Shown here piece after piece: positions 1 to 8,747 of a stretch of 64,000 bases of DNA (positions are counted from its first letter, which is position 1; every line of letters begins with the position of its first letter). The position numbers and the translations under genes are program-made. Origin of the DNA: a bacterium (GTDB lineage: Bacteria > Oederibacteriota > PGYV01); assembly GCA_029565735.1 (NCBI GenBank), contig JAKQNO010000071.1, positions 98,411-162,410 of the forward strand. The letters are read 5' to 3'. A model generated the notes under the pieces. It did no database searches. It saw only the letters and a program-made list of their open reading frames with translations, and was not told where the DNA came from.

Positions 1-725
1 ATGCTGCTGGACTCTTGAATTGTGCCAGGCAATAATTTACCATCAGAATCTTTTATTTTTCGCTTCAAAGATACCATTCTTAAATCAACCAACTTAATAA
101 TATTATCTTTTTCATCAAAAAAAGCTATCTCATTTAAATCGTACGTATATATCCTTTCACCTTTTAAATTAAATACCTGTTTTTTAGGACTAAATTCATT
201 TCCCGTTCTAAGATTATAACTAACCACAATAAAATCGTTTACAAACTTTATCGAATCGATCACTCCATAAAACGTCCCCGTTCCAATCTGTTTTTTCCAA
301 ACCTCTTCACCTAAACTATCTAATAGTATCAACTCTAAATCGCATACGCCGTTACCTCCGCATTGAGGTATTTTTTCATCATCAAAAAACTTTCCACTGC
401 ACTTTATCAAAGCCACTTCATTTTTATTGTCGGCAATACAAAATTCATAAAACTCTATAACATTTTCAACAACACCATTTGAATTTATCTGTTTTATTTG
501 GCGTTCCGTAGATAACCGCTTTATTTCTTCACCTTTTTTATTTAAAACAGTTAGAATGTAATGCATATGAGTAAATTCATAAATTGCACTTATAACAAAC
601 GGGCCTCTTTCTTCAATTATTCTTACATTTTGATTCGCAGTTTTGCTTTCTGAAATTCCCAACCCACCAACTATAAAAATTAAAAATAATAATTTAACAA
701 TTGTTACTCGTCTTTTTTTATTCAT
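1..725 (-). CDS. secreted protein of unknown function, C-terminus cut by window edge
   Basis: An open frame of 241 codons runs from ATG at 725 off the left edge with no stop. It begins with a basic stretch (MNKKRR) and a hydrophobic helix of about 15 residues, which looks like a signal peptide. The rest is polar with many short hydrophobic strands and repeated turns (VLNKKGEEIKRL, LLDSLGEEVW, VFNLKGERIY) about 80 residues apart. This suggests a beta-propeller-like repeat protein, similar in style to the protein at 23310-24317. Its ATG overlaps the TGA of the upstream gene by one base (TGATG), so the two are probably translationally coupled. The DNA is AT-rich. I recognise no catalytic motif. 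Confidence 0.75.
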   Translation of the reverse strand, partial: MNKKRRVTIVKLLFLIFIVGGLGISESKTANQNVRIIEERGPFVISAIYEFTHMHYILTVLNKKGEEIKRLSTERQIKQINSNGVVENVIEFYEFCIADNKNEVALIKCSGKFFDDEKIPQCGGNGVCDLELILLDSLGEEVWKKQIGTGTFYGVIDSIKFVNDFIVVSYNLRTGNEFSPKKQVFNLKGERIYTYDLNEIAFFDEKDNIIKLVDLRMVSLKRKIKDSDGKLLPGTIQESSS

Positions 726-1096
726 CAGTTTTCCTTTATTTTTAGCATCAATTGTATAACTCTAATAAACTCGTCAGGATTATCAGGCGTAATTGCCCAT
801 TCATTAATAATCATTCCATCTTTTCTTTCAATTATTACCGTTTCACCCCAGATATTATTTCTAATACTCAACCTAGATACAAAGGGTACAACCATTGCTT
901 CCAGCGATGAAACCTTTTTAATACTTTTTATATTATTAAAAGATATAAAAAAAACAGGAATTATTCCAAAAAGATAAATAACAATCCTTTTTTGCTCCAC
1001 CTTATATTGCAAGAAAAATCTAAAAAACCATTGAAAAAATATTATAAGCACAATAACAAATCCAATAGCTTTCAAATACTCAACACCAACACTCAT
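725..1096 (-). CDS. small membrane protein with a PH-like C-terminal domain
   Basis: This 123-residue protein has two hydrophobic segments (about residues 10-30 and 38-52). A soluble tail follows, with a strand-rich pattern and the ending PDNPDEFIRVIQ. A terminal helix introduced by a 'P-x-x-P-x-E-F' phrase is typical of bacterial PH-like (bPH) domains of small membrane proteins; that assignment is an inference from pattern only. It overlaps the downstream secreted-protein gene by one base and is AT-rich like it. Function unknown. Confidence 0.6.
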   Translation of the reverse strand: MSVGVEYLKAIGFVIVLIIFFQWFFRFFLQYKVEQKRIVIYLFGIIPVFFISFNNIKSIKKVSSLEAMVVPFVSRLSIRNNIWGETVIIERKDGMIINEWAITPDNPDEFIRVIQLMLKIKEN

Positions 1097-1119
1097 TTTT
1101 CTTCACCTTTCCACTTTTC

Positions 1120-1205
1120 TACTTTATCAATTCCGAGCCGCTGAACTGCCGAACTGCTTAGCTGTCCCCTATCACTTCCGCTCACAAGCTCGCTCCAACA
1201 ATGAC
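1120..1205. repeat. fragment of an interspersed repeat shared with the 16.2 kb element
   Basis: This intergenic stretch has two phrases that recur, diverged, in the inverted-repeat element at 16068-16448. 'GAACTGCCGAACTGC' at about 1140 resembles the GAACTGCC/CTGCTGAAC phrases near 16380-16400. The reverse complement of 1173-1199 (GTTGGAGCGAGC followed by GAGCGGAAG) resembles GTTGGAGCGAGC...GAAGCGGAA near 16225. It is best read as a decayed copy of a dispersed non-coding repeat. Confidence 0.45.
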
Positions 1206-1206
1206 T

Positions 1207-2166
1207 TTAAAGGAAAGCTTCCCTTATATACATAAACTCTTCTTGTGTAAGCCCTTTGTCTGCGGCGGACAGGTTCATCTTTACCTGCTGTAAGTTCCTG
1301 AAACCCGGAATTACGCACGCGGCTGTTTCATGATACAGAATATACTGCAAAGCGGCTCGTACAAGTTCTTCGCCGGCGGCGCCGAATTTGGCTTTAAGTT
1401 TATCCACGCCGTCCATTAATTTTTCAAAATTTCCGGGCTTAAATTCATCCATTGTTTCCCTGACATCGTTTTTGTCAAATACAGGCGGGTTTTCCCTGCT
1501 GAATTTGCCGGTCAAAAGCCCGCGTGAAAGCGGGTTAAAAGCGACAAAAGTGATGTTAAGCTCTTTCATCATTTTGCTTACCGGGCCTTCCGCGACAAAG
1601 TCAGGGTGTATTATGTTGCACCAGCTCTGGATGCAGTCCGGTTTTATCCTTGGGGCAAGCCTTAAAAAATCAGCTGCCGAATATCCGGAAAGGCCGATGG
1701 CCTTTATCATGCCTTCGCTTCTTAATTTATGAAATTCGGCAATTGCGCCTTCCAGATAAGCGTCGTCTTTTCCAAAATCACAGTTATGAAAGTAATAAAT
1801 GTCCAGCGTTTCCCTTTTTAAGTTCTTAAGCGACTGCTCGCACTGGCGCCTTATATTGCGCGCGTCAAAAGCGTTTTCAAATTCATTTTTGTTCCATCCC
1901 ACTTTGCTTGCAATTATCACCTGCTTATTTCTTGCGCCAAGCGCTGATGCCAGCATTTTTTCCGCTTTCCCGCTGCCGTATACGTCAGCGTTGTCAAAAT
2001 GGTTAACGCCGTTATCAACCGCGTAATTAATCGCCTCTGCCGCGTCCTTATCGGAAACCCCGCGCCATCCCATCCCTCCGCTGTCAACATCGCCGCCAAG
2101 CGTCCAGCATCCAAGCGATATTTCAGACACCATGATTCCTGTTTTACCAATCTCGCGTTTGTTCAT
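1207..2166 (-). CDS. aldo/keto reductase
   Basis: This 319-residue protein is a TIM-barrel NAD(P)H-dependent oxidoreductase of the AKR superfamily, normally cytoplasmic and acting on aldehydes or ketones. The catalytic tetrad is visible: Asp58 and Tyr63 in FDNADVYG, Lys88 in IIASKVG and His127 in IYYFHN. The cofactor-binding end (FNPLSRGLLTGKF, then IPGFRN near the C-terminus) is also typical. A good ribosome site (GGGAGG) lies just upstream of the ATG. It follows lipA after a 284-base gap of tandem repeats, so it may or may not belong to the gcv-lip operon. Substrate cannot be told from sequence. Confidence 0.9.
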   Translation of the reverse strand: MNKREIGKTGIMVSEISLGCWTLGGDVDSGGMGWRGVSDKDAAEAINYAVDNGVNHFDNADVYGSGKAEKMLASALGARNKQVIIASKVGWNKNEFENAFDARNIRRQCEQSLKNLKRETLDIYYFHNCDFGKDDAYLEGAIAEFHKLRSEGMIKAIGLSGYSAADFLRLAPRIKPDCIQSWCNIIHPDFVAEGPVSKMMKELNITFVAFNPLSRGLLTGKFSRENPPVFDKNDVRETMDEFKPGNFEKLMDGVDKLKAKFGAAGEELVRAALQYILYHETAACVIPGFRNLQQVKMNLSAADKGLTQEEFMYIREAFL

Positions 2167-2283
2167 ATTATTACCTCCCTGCGTTTTCAGTTGAAATTAC
2201 ATTTTTATTATAACACGGAAGGAAAAACTTAAGCTATAAGCAGTCAGGCAATTAAGCATAAGCGAAAACTTAAAATCAATATT

Positions 2284-2446
2284 CCGCTATAGTTTATCTG
2301 CCCATAGCTTAAATCCCTATGTTTACGCTATAGCTTAACTGCTATAGCTTAAATCGCTATGTTTCCGCTATAGCTTAACTGCCTATAGCTTAAATCGCTA
2401 TTTTTCCGCTATAGCTTAACTGCCTATAGCTTAAATCGCTATGTTT
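2284..2446. repeat. four tandem ~41-bp repeats between lipA and the aldo/keto reductase
   Basis: Four head-to-tail imperfect copies of 40-42 bp occupy 2284-2325, 2326-2365, 2366-2406 and 2407-2446. Each contains CGCTATAGCTTAACTG followed by CTATAGCTTAAATCGCTATG. Each unit therefore carries two AGCTATAG/CTATAGCT-type palindromic cores. Copies 3 and 4 are almost identical and copy 1 is the most diverged. Degenerate relatives (AAGCTATAAGC, AAGCATAAGC) continue to about 2230. There are no unique spacers, so this is not a CRISPR array. The array ends immediately at the lipA stop codon. Confidence 0.9.
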
Positions 2447-2450
2447 TAAA

Positions 2451-3290
2451 TCACTTCCCGTACTTATCCGCCATATACGAACTTCTTACAAACACCCCTG
2501 ATTCGGCGTGTTCAAAACCTTTTTTAAGGGCTTCTTCCCTGTAAAACTCAAACTGTTCCGGCTTTATATATTCCACAACCGGCGTGTTTTCTTTTGCCGG
2601 CTGCATATACTGCCCTATTGAAATATAATCCACATCCGCCCCGCGTATGTCATCAAGGGTTTTAAGCACCTGTTCCTGCGTTTCGCCAAGGCCAAGCATA
2701 ATACCTGATTTTGTTTTTTTCGCCCCAAACTGCTTTGCTTTTTTTAAAACATCAAGGCTTCTGTCAAATGAAGCGCCTTTCCTGATATGATAAAGCGACG
2801 GCACAACCTCTATGTTATGCGCGAACACATCCGGCCCGGCGTCAACTACGGTTTTTATGTCTGCTTCATTACCCTTAAAATCCGGGACAAGCACCTCTAT
2901 TTTTATCCCCTCAGCGCGTGCTTTCTTTATTATATCGGCAAAAACTGACGCGCCGCCGTCTTTTAAGTCATCCCTTGTAACAGACGTCACCACAAGGTAT
3001 TTTACTTTAAGTTTATTGGCGGCCTCTATTACATTTTCCGCTTCCTTCGGAATTAAAGCCTGCGGTTCTGCTTTCATTACATTGCAGAACAGACACTGCC
3101 TTGTGCAGGCGCTGCCAAGTATTAAAAACGTGGCAGTGCCGCGGCCGTAGCATTCGGATAAGTTGGGGCAGCGAGCGCTGTGGCAAACGGTATGAAGGCC
3201 CATACCGCTTAAAACGCCCTCTGTGGCGTGCATGTTCTTAAAGTCTATTTTTTTCTTCGCCCAGTCGGGGCGTTTAATTATTTCAGCCAA
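2451..3290 (-). CDS. lipA: lipoyl synthase
   Basis: This radical-SAM enzyme inserts two sulfurs into octanoyl groups carried on proteins such as GcvH. The 279-residue protein has both diagnostic cysteine sets: the auxiliary cluster CX4CX5C (Cys36, Cys41, Cys47) and the SAM-cluster CX3CX2C (Cys62, Cys66, Cys69). It also has the C-terminal RSSY serine that ligates the auxiliary cluster. Length is normal. The start is TTG at 3290, one base beyond the lipM stop, preceded by GGAAGGGAAA. It is the last gene of the gcvT-H-PA-PB-lipM-lipA run, so the lipoylation enzymes are co-expressed with the protein they modify. Confidence 0.95.
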   Translation of the reverse strand: MAEIIKRPDWAKKKIDFKNMHATEGVLSGMGLHTVCHSARCPNLSECYGRGTATFLILGSACTRQCLFCNVMKAEPQALIPKEAENVIEAANKLKVKYLVVTSVTRDDLKDGGASVFADIIKKARAEGIKIEVLVPDFKGNEADIKTVVDAGPDVFAHNIEVVPSLYHIRKGASFDRSLDVLKKAKQFGAKKTKSGIMLGLGETQEQVLKTLDDIRGADVDYISIGQYMQPAKENTPVVEYIKPEQFEFYREEALKKGFEHAESGVFVRSSYMADKYGK

Positions 3291-3291
3291 T

Positions 3292-4089
3292 TTAAAGTTT
3301 CCCTTCCATGTTCCATTTTAACAGCGCGTATTTGCCGGTTAACAGTTTTAATATCTCTTTTTTTTCTTCCATTGTAAAATCCGCGGGGTTAAGTTCGCAG
3401 TTAAAGGTTTCCATAAAAGCAGCCGCCATATTTGCCGCGGCTTCGGCGGGCGCAATCTGCCTTTTTAAAAGCGCGTTTAAACAGGTATAATTATTACCTT
3501 TCACCGGGCATTTAAAGTATTTTTCATGTTCTTCGCTTCCGGCAAGCGGCAGCGACCCGTGCTGAAAAATAAGCCCCTTAACCCTTGCCTGCGCGTTGCC
3601 GCCTATCTTTTTGCCGTCAATAATAATGTCGTATTCTTCTGTTCCGGAAAAACAGAATCCCGCCCTTTGCCCGTGATTTTCTTCCGGCCGCGCGTAAACG
3701 CCGTAAGACGGGTTAAGCCCGAATTTTTTGTACATCAGGATGATAAAAGAATTTAATTTTTCAAAAGTTTTTTTAACCGGCTCCCCTTTGCAGTTAATAT
3801 CCTCTTCGCGGCACACAAGGCTGTATGTAAGTTCATTTATATGGAATATGGCGCCGCCGCCCGTCAGCCTGCGGACAACGGGGACTTTATCATCAAGGCA
3901 GGCGTCTATATTGATGTCTTTTTCCGCGTCCTGATATTTTCCAAGGGAAATGCCCGGGGGATTCCATGAATAAAACCTTAACTGAGGCACGCCTGTCTGC
4001 AGGCAGCGCGAGATAAGAAATTCGTCAATGGCCATATTCTCGTATGGGGAATTGGCCTTAAATGGAAAAAAATCCGCCTTTAAAAACAT
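3292..4089 (-). CDS. lipM: octanoyltransferase / lipoate-protein ligase family protein
   Basis: A 265-residue protein of the biotin/lipoate ligase fold. It has the signature RRLTGGGAIFH (residues 73-83) followed by ELTYSLV, then Cys146 in the CF phrase, Lys161 in KKIGGNAQAR and the QHGS loop. It transfers octanoyl or lipoyl groups to apo-GcvH. Lying beside lipA it most likely supplies octanoyl groups (LipM-type, using the cysteine), but ligase (LplA-type) activity is equally compatible with the sequence. The start overlaps gcvPB by 10 bases. The symbol reflects context and is less certain than the family. Confidence 0.82.
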   Translation of the reverse strand: MFLKADFFPFKANSPYENMAIDEFLISRCLQTGVPQLRFYSWNPPGISLGKYQDAEKDINIDACLDDKVPVVRRLTGGGAIFHINELTYSLVCREEDINCKGEPVKKTFEKLNSFIILMYKKFGLNPSYGVYARPEENHGQRAGFCFSGTEEYDIIIDGKKIGGNAQARVKGLIFQHGSLPLAGSEEHEKYFKCPVKGNNYTCLNALLKRQIAPAEAAANMAAAFMETFNCELNPADFTMEEKKEILKLLTGKYALLKWNMEGKL

Positions 4090-5519
4090 TTAAGCTTTGG
4101 TTCCCTCGCGGCTTTTGTTTCATCCGGCCTGGATATGGGGGTGGTGACCGGAGTGTTCTTTATTTTATCGGGGTCTGTTTCCGCAAGCCTGGCAATGTCA
4201 ATCATGGCTTCTATAAAGAGATCCATGTCCTGTTTGGACTCTGTTTCCGTGGGCTCTATCATTATTGCCTCTTCAACCACAAGCGGAAAATATATTGTGG
4301 GCGGGTGGAAGCCCCTGTCTATCAGCGCCTTGGCAATATCAAGGGCGTGAACGCCGTGCACTACCTGTTTTTTCGCGCTGAAAACCGCTTCGTGCATGCA
4401 GGTGCGGTCATACGGCAGGAAATAATACGGCTTTAATTTTGCCATTATGTAATTGGCGTTTAATACCGCCTTTTCAGACACATCAATAAGCCCTTCTTTT
4501 CCAAGCATTGTGATGTACGTGAACGCTTTTAACATCACGCCGAAGTTTCCGAAGAAAGACGCTATGTTTCCTATAGTATGCGGCACGTTAAAATCAAGCG
4601 TGAATTTATTGTCTTTTGTCTTTACAACCGCCGGTACAGGCACAAAATCTGCAAGTTTTTCGGATACTCCCACCATTCCGGCGCCCGGCCCGCCGCCGCC
4701 GTGCGGGGTGGAAAAGGTCTTGTGCAGGTTTAAGTGCACAATGTCAAAGCCCATGTCTCCCGGCCTTGCCTTGCCCATAATCGCGTTTAAGTTGGCGCCG
4801 TCATAATACATAAGCGCGTCAAATTTTCTTGCAAGTGCGGATACTTCCAGCACTTCTTTTTCAAATACGCCAAGCGTGCTTGGAACTGTCATCATTATGC
4901 CGGCCGTCTGCGCGTTAATTTTTTCCTTAAGGGCGTTTAAATCAATCCCGCCGGCTGAATTGACCGGCACTGTCACAACTTCATATCCCGCGGCCGCGGC
5001 TGACGCCGGGTTTGTGCCGTGAGCGGATTCCGGGACTATTATGTGCGTCTTATTATTGTTGTGCACCCTGTGATACTGCGCCATTAAAAGTATGCCCGTC
5101 ATTTCACCGTGCGCGCCCGCGTAAGGCTGGGTGGTCATTTTTTTCATCCCTGTTATTTCGCACATCATCTCAGCGGTCCTGTAAATCACTTCAAACGCGC
5201 CCTGTACCGCGTCTTCTTTTACATACGCCAGCATGGGATGCGCGTTTATAAAGCCGGGCAGCACAGATGCGGCTTCGTTTACTTTAGGATTGTATTTCAT
5301 TGTGCAGGAGCCAAGCGGGTAAAAATGCGTGTCAACGGAGTAGTTTAAGCGCGAAAGGTTGGTGTAATGCCTTATAACATCAAGTTCAGACACTTCCGGA
5401 AGCATATTGTCTTTCTGCCTTAACAGGGAGGAATCCAGAATACTTTGTGTTTTTTTATCCGGAGTACCTGGGTCAACCCCTGCCCTTCCTTTTACGCTTT
5501 TTTCAAATATGGTTTTCAT
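4080..5519 (-). CDS. gcvPB: glycine dehydrogenase (decarboxylating) subunit 2
   Basis: The PLP-carrying half of the split P protein of the glycine cleavage system. It decarboxylates glycine and passes the aminomethyl group to the lipoyl arm of GcvH. The 479-residue protein has the FYPLGSCTMKYNP phrase and the PLP lysine (Lys267) in NLHKTFSTPHGGGGPG. The conserved PESAHGTNPASA loop is present. Length matches the two-subunit form found in many anaerobes and Gram-positives. It lies 25 bases after gcvPA and overlaps lipM by 10 bases. Confidence 0.95.
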   Translation of the reverse strand: MKTIFEKSVKGRAGVDPGTPDKKTQSILDSSLLRQKDNMLPEVSELDVIRHYTNLSRLNYSVDTHFYPLGSCTMKYNPKVNEAASVLPGFINAHPMLAYVKEDAVQGAFEVIYRTAEMMCEITGMKKMTTQPYAGAHGEMTGILLMAQYHRVHNNNKTHIIVPESAHGTNPASAAAAGYEVVTVPVNSAGGIDLNALKEKINAQTAGIMMTVPSTLGVFEKEVLEVSALARKFDALMYYDGANLNAIMGKARPGDMGFDIVHLNLHKTFSTPHGGGGPGAGMVGVSEKLADFVPVPAVVKTKDNKFTLDFNVPHTIGNIASFFGNFGVMLKAFTYITMLGKEGLIDVSEKAVLNANYIMAKLKPYYFLPYDRTCMHEAVFSAKKQVVHGVHALDIAKALIDRGFHPPTIYFPLVVEEAIMIEPTETESKQDMDLFIEAMIDIARLAETDPDKIKNTPVTTPISRPDETKAAREPKLKCF

Positions 5520-5544
5520 AATTTACCTTCTTTTTTAGGTTTTA

Positions 5545-6876
5545 TTACGCGCGTTTGCTTGCGGCTTTAACAAACAAATCAATTTCAGATACCGCCGTAT
5601 TTTCCGTGGCATTCATGATAACAGTGTTTTTATCCTGCGGGTAAAAACACGAAGCCGGAAGCCCCGCGATAAAACCTTCCGATGCCATTTCGCTAACGAA
5701 TACCTTCGCGTCTTTTTTAAGCTTTACCGGAAATTCATTGAAAGTGGCTCCGTTGGGTATTTCAAAGCCCGGTATTGATGCCAGTTTGCTTTTTAAATAC
5801 TCCGCTCTTTCAAGGTTTATAAGGGCAAGTTTTTTAAAGCCCTCTTTTCCCATTAACGACAGAAACACAACAGCCCGCAGCGCGCATAGCGCCTGATTGC
5901 TGCAGATGTTGGAAGTGGCCTTTTCCCTTTTTATGTGCTGCTCCCTTGCCTGAAGCGTAAGCACGTAAACCGTGCGCCCTTCTTTATCCGTGGTTTCGCC
6001 CACTATCCTGCCGGGTATTTTTCTCATAAATTTTTTGTTTACAGCCATTATGCCAAGGTAAGGCCCGCCGAATGAAAGCGGCTGCCCCAAAGACTGCCCT
6101 TCTGCCACCGCGATATCCGCGCCCATTTCCGCGGGCGTCTTTAAAATTCCAAGCGATACCGGGTAAAAAGATAATATGGATGCAGCCCCCTGTTTTGCCG
6201 CCTGCGCGAACACGGAAGTGTAATCATTTACAAAACCGTAAAAATTGGGGTTCTGCGCGACAACCGCGGCCGTGTCATTATCTATCATGGCCGCAAGCGC
6301 CTTTAAATCTGTACGGCCGTTTACTGCCGGCGCTTCAACAAATTCCACACCGATATTTTTCGCGTGTGTTTTTACCATTTTAATATGCAGCGGATTGACT
6401 CCGCCATCAATGATGACTTTCTTTTTTTTACTTCCGCGGAAAGCCATGTTAACGGCTTCATATATCGCTGTGCCGCCGTCATATAAAGATGCATTTGAAA
6501 GTTCCATTCCCGTAATACCGGATATCATGGACTGGTATTCAAAAACCGCCCTTAAAGTGCCCTGCGACGCTTCCGGCTGATAAGGCGTGTAAGCGGTGTA
6601 AAATTCCGCGCGCGAACTTATGGTGTCCACAGCCGCGGGGATAAAGTGGTCGTAATAGCCGCCGCCAATAAAAGACGCCGTAAAAGTTGTGTTCTTTGAA
6701 GCAAGTTCCTGCATTTCATTTAATGCTTCATATTCGGTTATACCTTTTGGAAGGTTAAAAGATTTTGCGCGAAGTTCCGGCGTAATATCGGAAAAAAGCG
6801 ATTCTATCGTGGGGGCTCCCGCCGCCTGCAGCATTTCTTTTATTTCAGATTCTGTATGCGGGGTAAAACCTGCCAT
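5545..6876 (-). CDS. gcvPA: glycine dehydrogenase (decarboxylating) subunit 1
   Basis: The N-terminal half of the split glycine decarboxylase, partner of GcvPB. The 443-residue protein carries typical phrases: YTPYQPEASQGTL near residue 95, GGPYLGIMA, and the GRIVG...DKEGRTVYVLTLQAREQHI stretch near residues 290-315. It has no PLP lysine of its own, as expected. The ATG overlaps the gcvH stop by one base (TAATG), which indicates translational coupling of H and P proteins. Confidence 0.95.
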   Translation of the reverse strand: MAGFTPHTESEIKEMLQAAGAPTIESLFSDITPELRAKSFNLPKGITEYEALNEMQELASKNTTFTASFIGGGYYDHFIPAAVDTISSRAEFYTAYTPYQPEASQGTLRAVFEYQSMISGITGMELSNASLYDGGTAIYEAVNMAFRGSKKKKVIIDGGVNPLHIKMVKTHAKNIGVEFVEAPAVNGRTDLKALAAMIDNDTAAVVAQNPNFYGFVNDYTSVFAQAAKQGAASILSFYPVSLGILKTPAEMGADIAVAEGQSLGQPLSFGGPYLGIMAVNKKFMRKIPGRIVGETTDKEGRTVYVLTLQAREQHIKREKATSNICSNQALCALRAVVFLSLMGKEGFKKLALINLERAEYLKSKLASIPGFEIPNGATFNEFPVKLKKDAKVFVSEMASEGFIAGLPASCFYPQDKNTVIMNATENTAVSEIDLFVKAASKRA

Positions 6877-7262
6877 TATTCAAGGCCTTCAAGGTATTTT
6901 TTATATGCCGCCGCGTCTAAAAGGTTTTTTGTCTCTGACGCGTCTGAAATTTCCAGTTCCGCTATCCACCCTTTTTCAAAAGGCGAAGAATTAATCAAGC
7001 CGGGGTTGTCTTCCAGTTCTCCGTTAAAACCGATTACTTTTCCGGATACCGGCGAATAAATATCGGACGCGGCTTTCACGGATTCTATTCCGGTTATTAC
7101 GCCGAACTGCTTTACGTTAAACCCCTTTTCAGGCGGTTCGCAGAAAGTAATGTCCCCAAGTTTGTGCTGCGCGTAATCCGTGATTCCTATTTTCGCTTTC
7201 TTTCCGTCAATTTTTACCCATTCGTGTTCTTTTGTGTAAAAATAACCTTCAGTTACGTTCAT
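6876..7262 (-). CDS. gcvH: glycine cleavage system H protein
   Basis: The small lipoyl carrier of the glycine cleavage complex. The 128-residue protein has the lipoylation motif ESVKAASDIYSPVSG with acceptor Lys63, and the usual N-terminal YTKEHEWV. A GGAGGG ribosome site precedes the ATG. It is encoded between the T and P proteins and is the substrate of the LipM and LipA enzymes encoded downstream. Confidence 0.96.
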   Translation of the reverse strand: MNVTEGYFYTKEHEWVKIDGKKAKIGITDYAQHKLGDITFCEPPEKGFNVKQFGVITGIESVKAASDIYSPVSGKVIGFNGELEDNPGLINSSPFEKGWIAELEISDASETKNLLDAAAYKKYLEGLE

Positions 7263-7289
7263 CGTACCCTCCTGATAATTATTGAATTA

Positions 7290-8384
7290 TTATAGTTTCA
7301 TCCTTATTGATTCGCTTTTTAAAAAAGGCATCTGAACAACCGTTGCGGATGCCGTGCCCCTTCCAAGGTCTATTTCAAATACCGTCCCGATTTCCGCGGA
7401 CTGCGGCTTTACGTATCCCATTCCTATTCCGCAGTTTAAGTGGGGCGAAAACACGCCGCTTGATACAGTGCCGATTGCGGAGCCGTTTTTTACTATGGAA
7501 GAACTGTGCCTTGGAGTCCTTCTTCCGTCTATTTTAAATCCGCACAGCTTTTTTTCAACTCCGCCGTCTTTCTGTTTTACAAGCGCGGCTTTGCCGGTAA
7601 ACTCTTTTTCAAAATCAATAAATTTTTCCATTCCGGCTTCAACAGGCGTGATTTCTTCCGTCAGTTCATCGCCGTACAGCGGAAGCCCGGCTTCTGACCT
7701 TAATATGTCGCGGCTTCCAAGCCCCGCGGGCGCCGCGCCGTTTTTAATCGCTTCGTTCCAGAAAGCAAGCGCGTTTTTATTGTCCAGGTAAACTTCAAAA
7801 CCAAGTTCGCCCGTGTATCCGGTCCTGCTTATTATCCTGTCTTCGCCCAATAACGGAAATTTCTTAAAGGTAAAATATTTAAGTTCGGCAAGGCCGGTGC
7901 CTGCAATCTTTTTCATTACGTCGTATGCCTTGGGCCCCTGCACGTCAAACTTGGCAACGCCGGCGGAAATGTTTTCAATAAAAGCGGAGGAAGACAGGCG
8001 TGACTTTATGGTTTCATAATCGCGCGATTCATTGGACGCGTTTACAACTATCATCCATTCGTCGCTTTTTATCCTGTAGACTATAAGGTCGTCAATTACG
8101 GTCCCGTTTTCATTTAACAGAAAACCGTATTTGCAGGAACCTTCTTTTATCTTTGTGACAGGCACGGTAATTGCCATGTCAAGCGAGCAGTTTTCCGGGT
8201 TTTCTTTTACGATAATTTCGCCCATGTGGCTTATGTCAAAAATTGAACATCCGGTGCGGGTTATTTTTGTCTCTTCAATAATGGATCCGTAATGGATTGG
8301 CATGCAGTATCCGGCAAAAGGCGCCATAAGCGCGTTTAACCTTACGTGTTCATCAAATAATGGTGTTTTTTTATCGTCAGCCAT
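7290..8384 (-). CDS. gcvT: glycine cleavage system T protein (aminomethyltransferase)
   Basis: This tetrahydrofolate-dependent enzyme releases ammonia from the aminomethyl-lipoyl arm and forms methylene-THF. The 364-residue protein begins with the family phrases LFDEHVRL, MAPFAGY and SIFDISHMGEI. It contains RTGYTGELGFEVYL and ends with the beta-barrel domain (GYV, then FEIDLGRG). It is first in the gcv-lip operon and has a well-spaced promoter upstream. The L protein (lpd) is not in this window. Confidence 0.95.
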   Translation of the reverse strand: MADDKKTPLFDEHVRLNALMAPFAGYCMPIHYGSIIEETKITRTGCSIFDISHMGEIIVKENPENCSLDMAITVPVTKIKEGSCKYGFLLNENGTVIDDLIVYRIKSDEWMIVVNASNESRDYETIKSRLSSSAFIENISAGVAKFDVQGPKAYDVMKKIAGTGLAELKYFTFKKFPLLGEDRIISRTGYTGELGFEVYLDNKNALAFWNEAIKNGAAPAGLGSRDILRSEAGLPLYGDELTEEITPVEAGMEKFIDFEKEFTGKAALVKQKDGGVEKKLCGFKIDGRRTPRHSSSIVKNGSAIGTVSSGVFSPHLNCGIGMGYVKPQSAEIGTVFEIDLGRGTASATVVQMPFLKSESIRMKL

Positions 8385-8418
8385 GTGAATTTAACCGCCT
8401 TTAAAATTAAGATACGCT

Positions 8419-8447
8419 ATTTTATAACAGGGCGGAGTACGCGTCAA
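8419..8447 (-). promoter_or_regulatory. sigma-70-type promoter of the gcv-lip operon
   Basis: On the minus strand TTGACG (8442-8447) and TAAAAT (8419-8424) are separated by exactly 17 bases, about 35 bases before the gcvT start codon. The same pair of hexamers with the same spacing occurs before the right-edge gene at 63866-63894. I looked for a glycine riboswitch between promoter and gene and there is no room for one. Confidence 0.65.
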
Positions 8448-8453
8448 GAAATA

Positions 8454-8491
8454 AAAAAACCGTTAATACAAATTTGTATTAACGGTTTTTT
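8454..8491. terminator. bidirectional intrinsic terminator upstream of gcvT
   Basis: A perfect 38-base palindrome: A6, then CCGTTAATACAAA, its complement, then T6. It would form a 13-bp GC/AT stem with U-tracts on either strand. It sits upstream of the gcvT promoter and insulates it. Because no gene on the minus strand ends here, it may terminate an unannotated transcript coming from 8500-8800. Confidence 0.75.
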
Positions 8492-8514
8492 ATGTGCCGC
8501 CGTTCTTTTTTGGT

Positions 8515-8747
8515 GTGTGCCCGCTTTCGCGGACAACATGATATAAGGGGGTATATTGTTAGGAAAGATACGGCGACACTATATTTTCCGGCAGAATTTA
8601 AAGCCGCTTTTTCCCGAAACGCTTTTTTGAATTTTATACATTTCATTAAGGGTACAGAAAGTGTCGCCGCCCATTTTCTAAGGCGTGTGCCGCTTTCGCG
8701 GCATTGATATAAGGGGGTATATCTTAGAGGAGTGAGGCGACGACACT
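8515..8747. repeat. pair of diverged direct repeats with internal hairpins
   Basis: Two copies (8515-8580 and 8685-8747) share the order GTGTGC(C)CCGCTTTCGCGG, then GATATAAGGGGGTATAT, then a G-rich stretch ending GCGACACT or CGACACT. The first part forms a tight CCGC-TTTC-GCGG hairpin. Between the copies, at 8660-8670, AGTGTCGCCGC is the inverse of the copy-1 end. The conserved order argues for an RNA or a mobile-element remnant rather than chance. An open frame on the minus strand across the region (8479-8808) has no protein-like composition. Confidence 0.6.

Noticed and set aside
2284-2446. CRISPR array
   Set aside because: The repeats are contiguous, unequal in length and without unique spacers; no cas genes are present.
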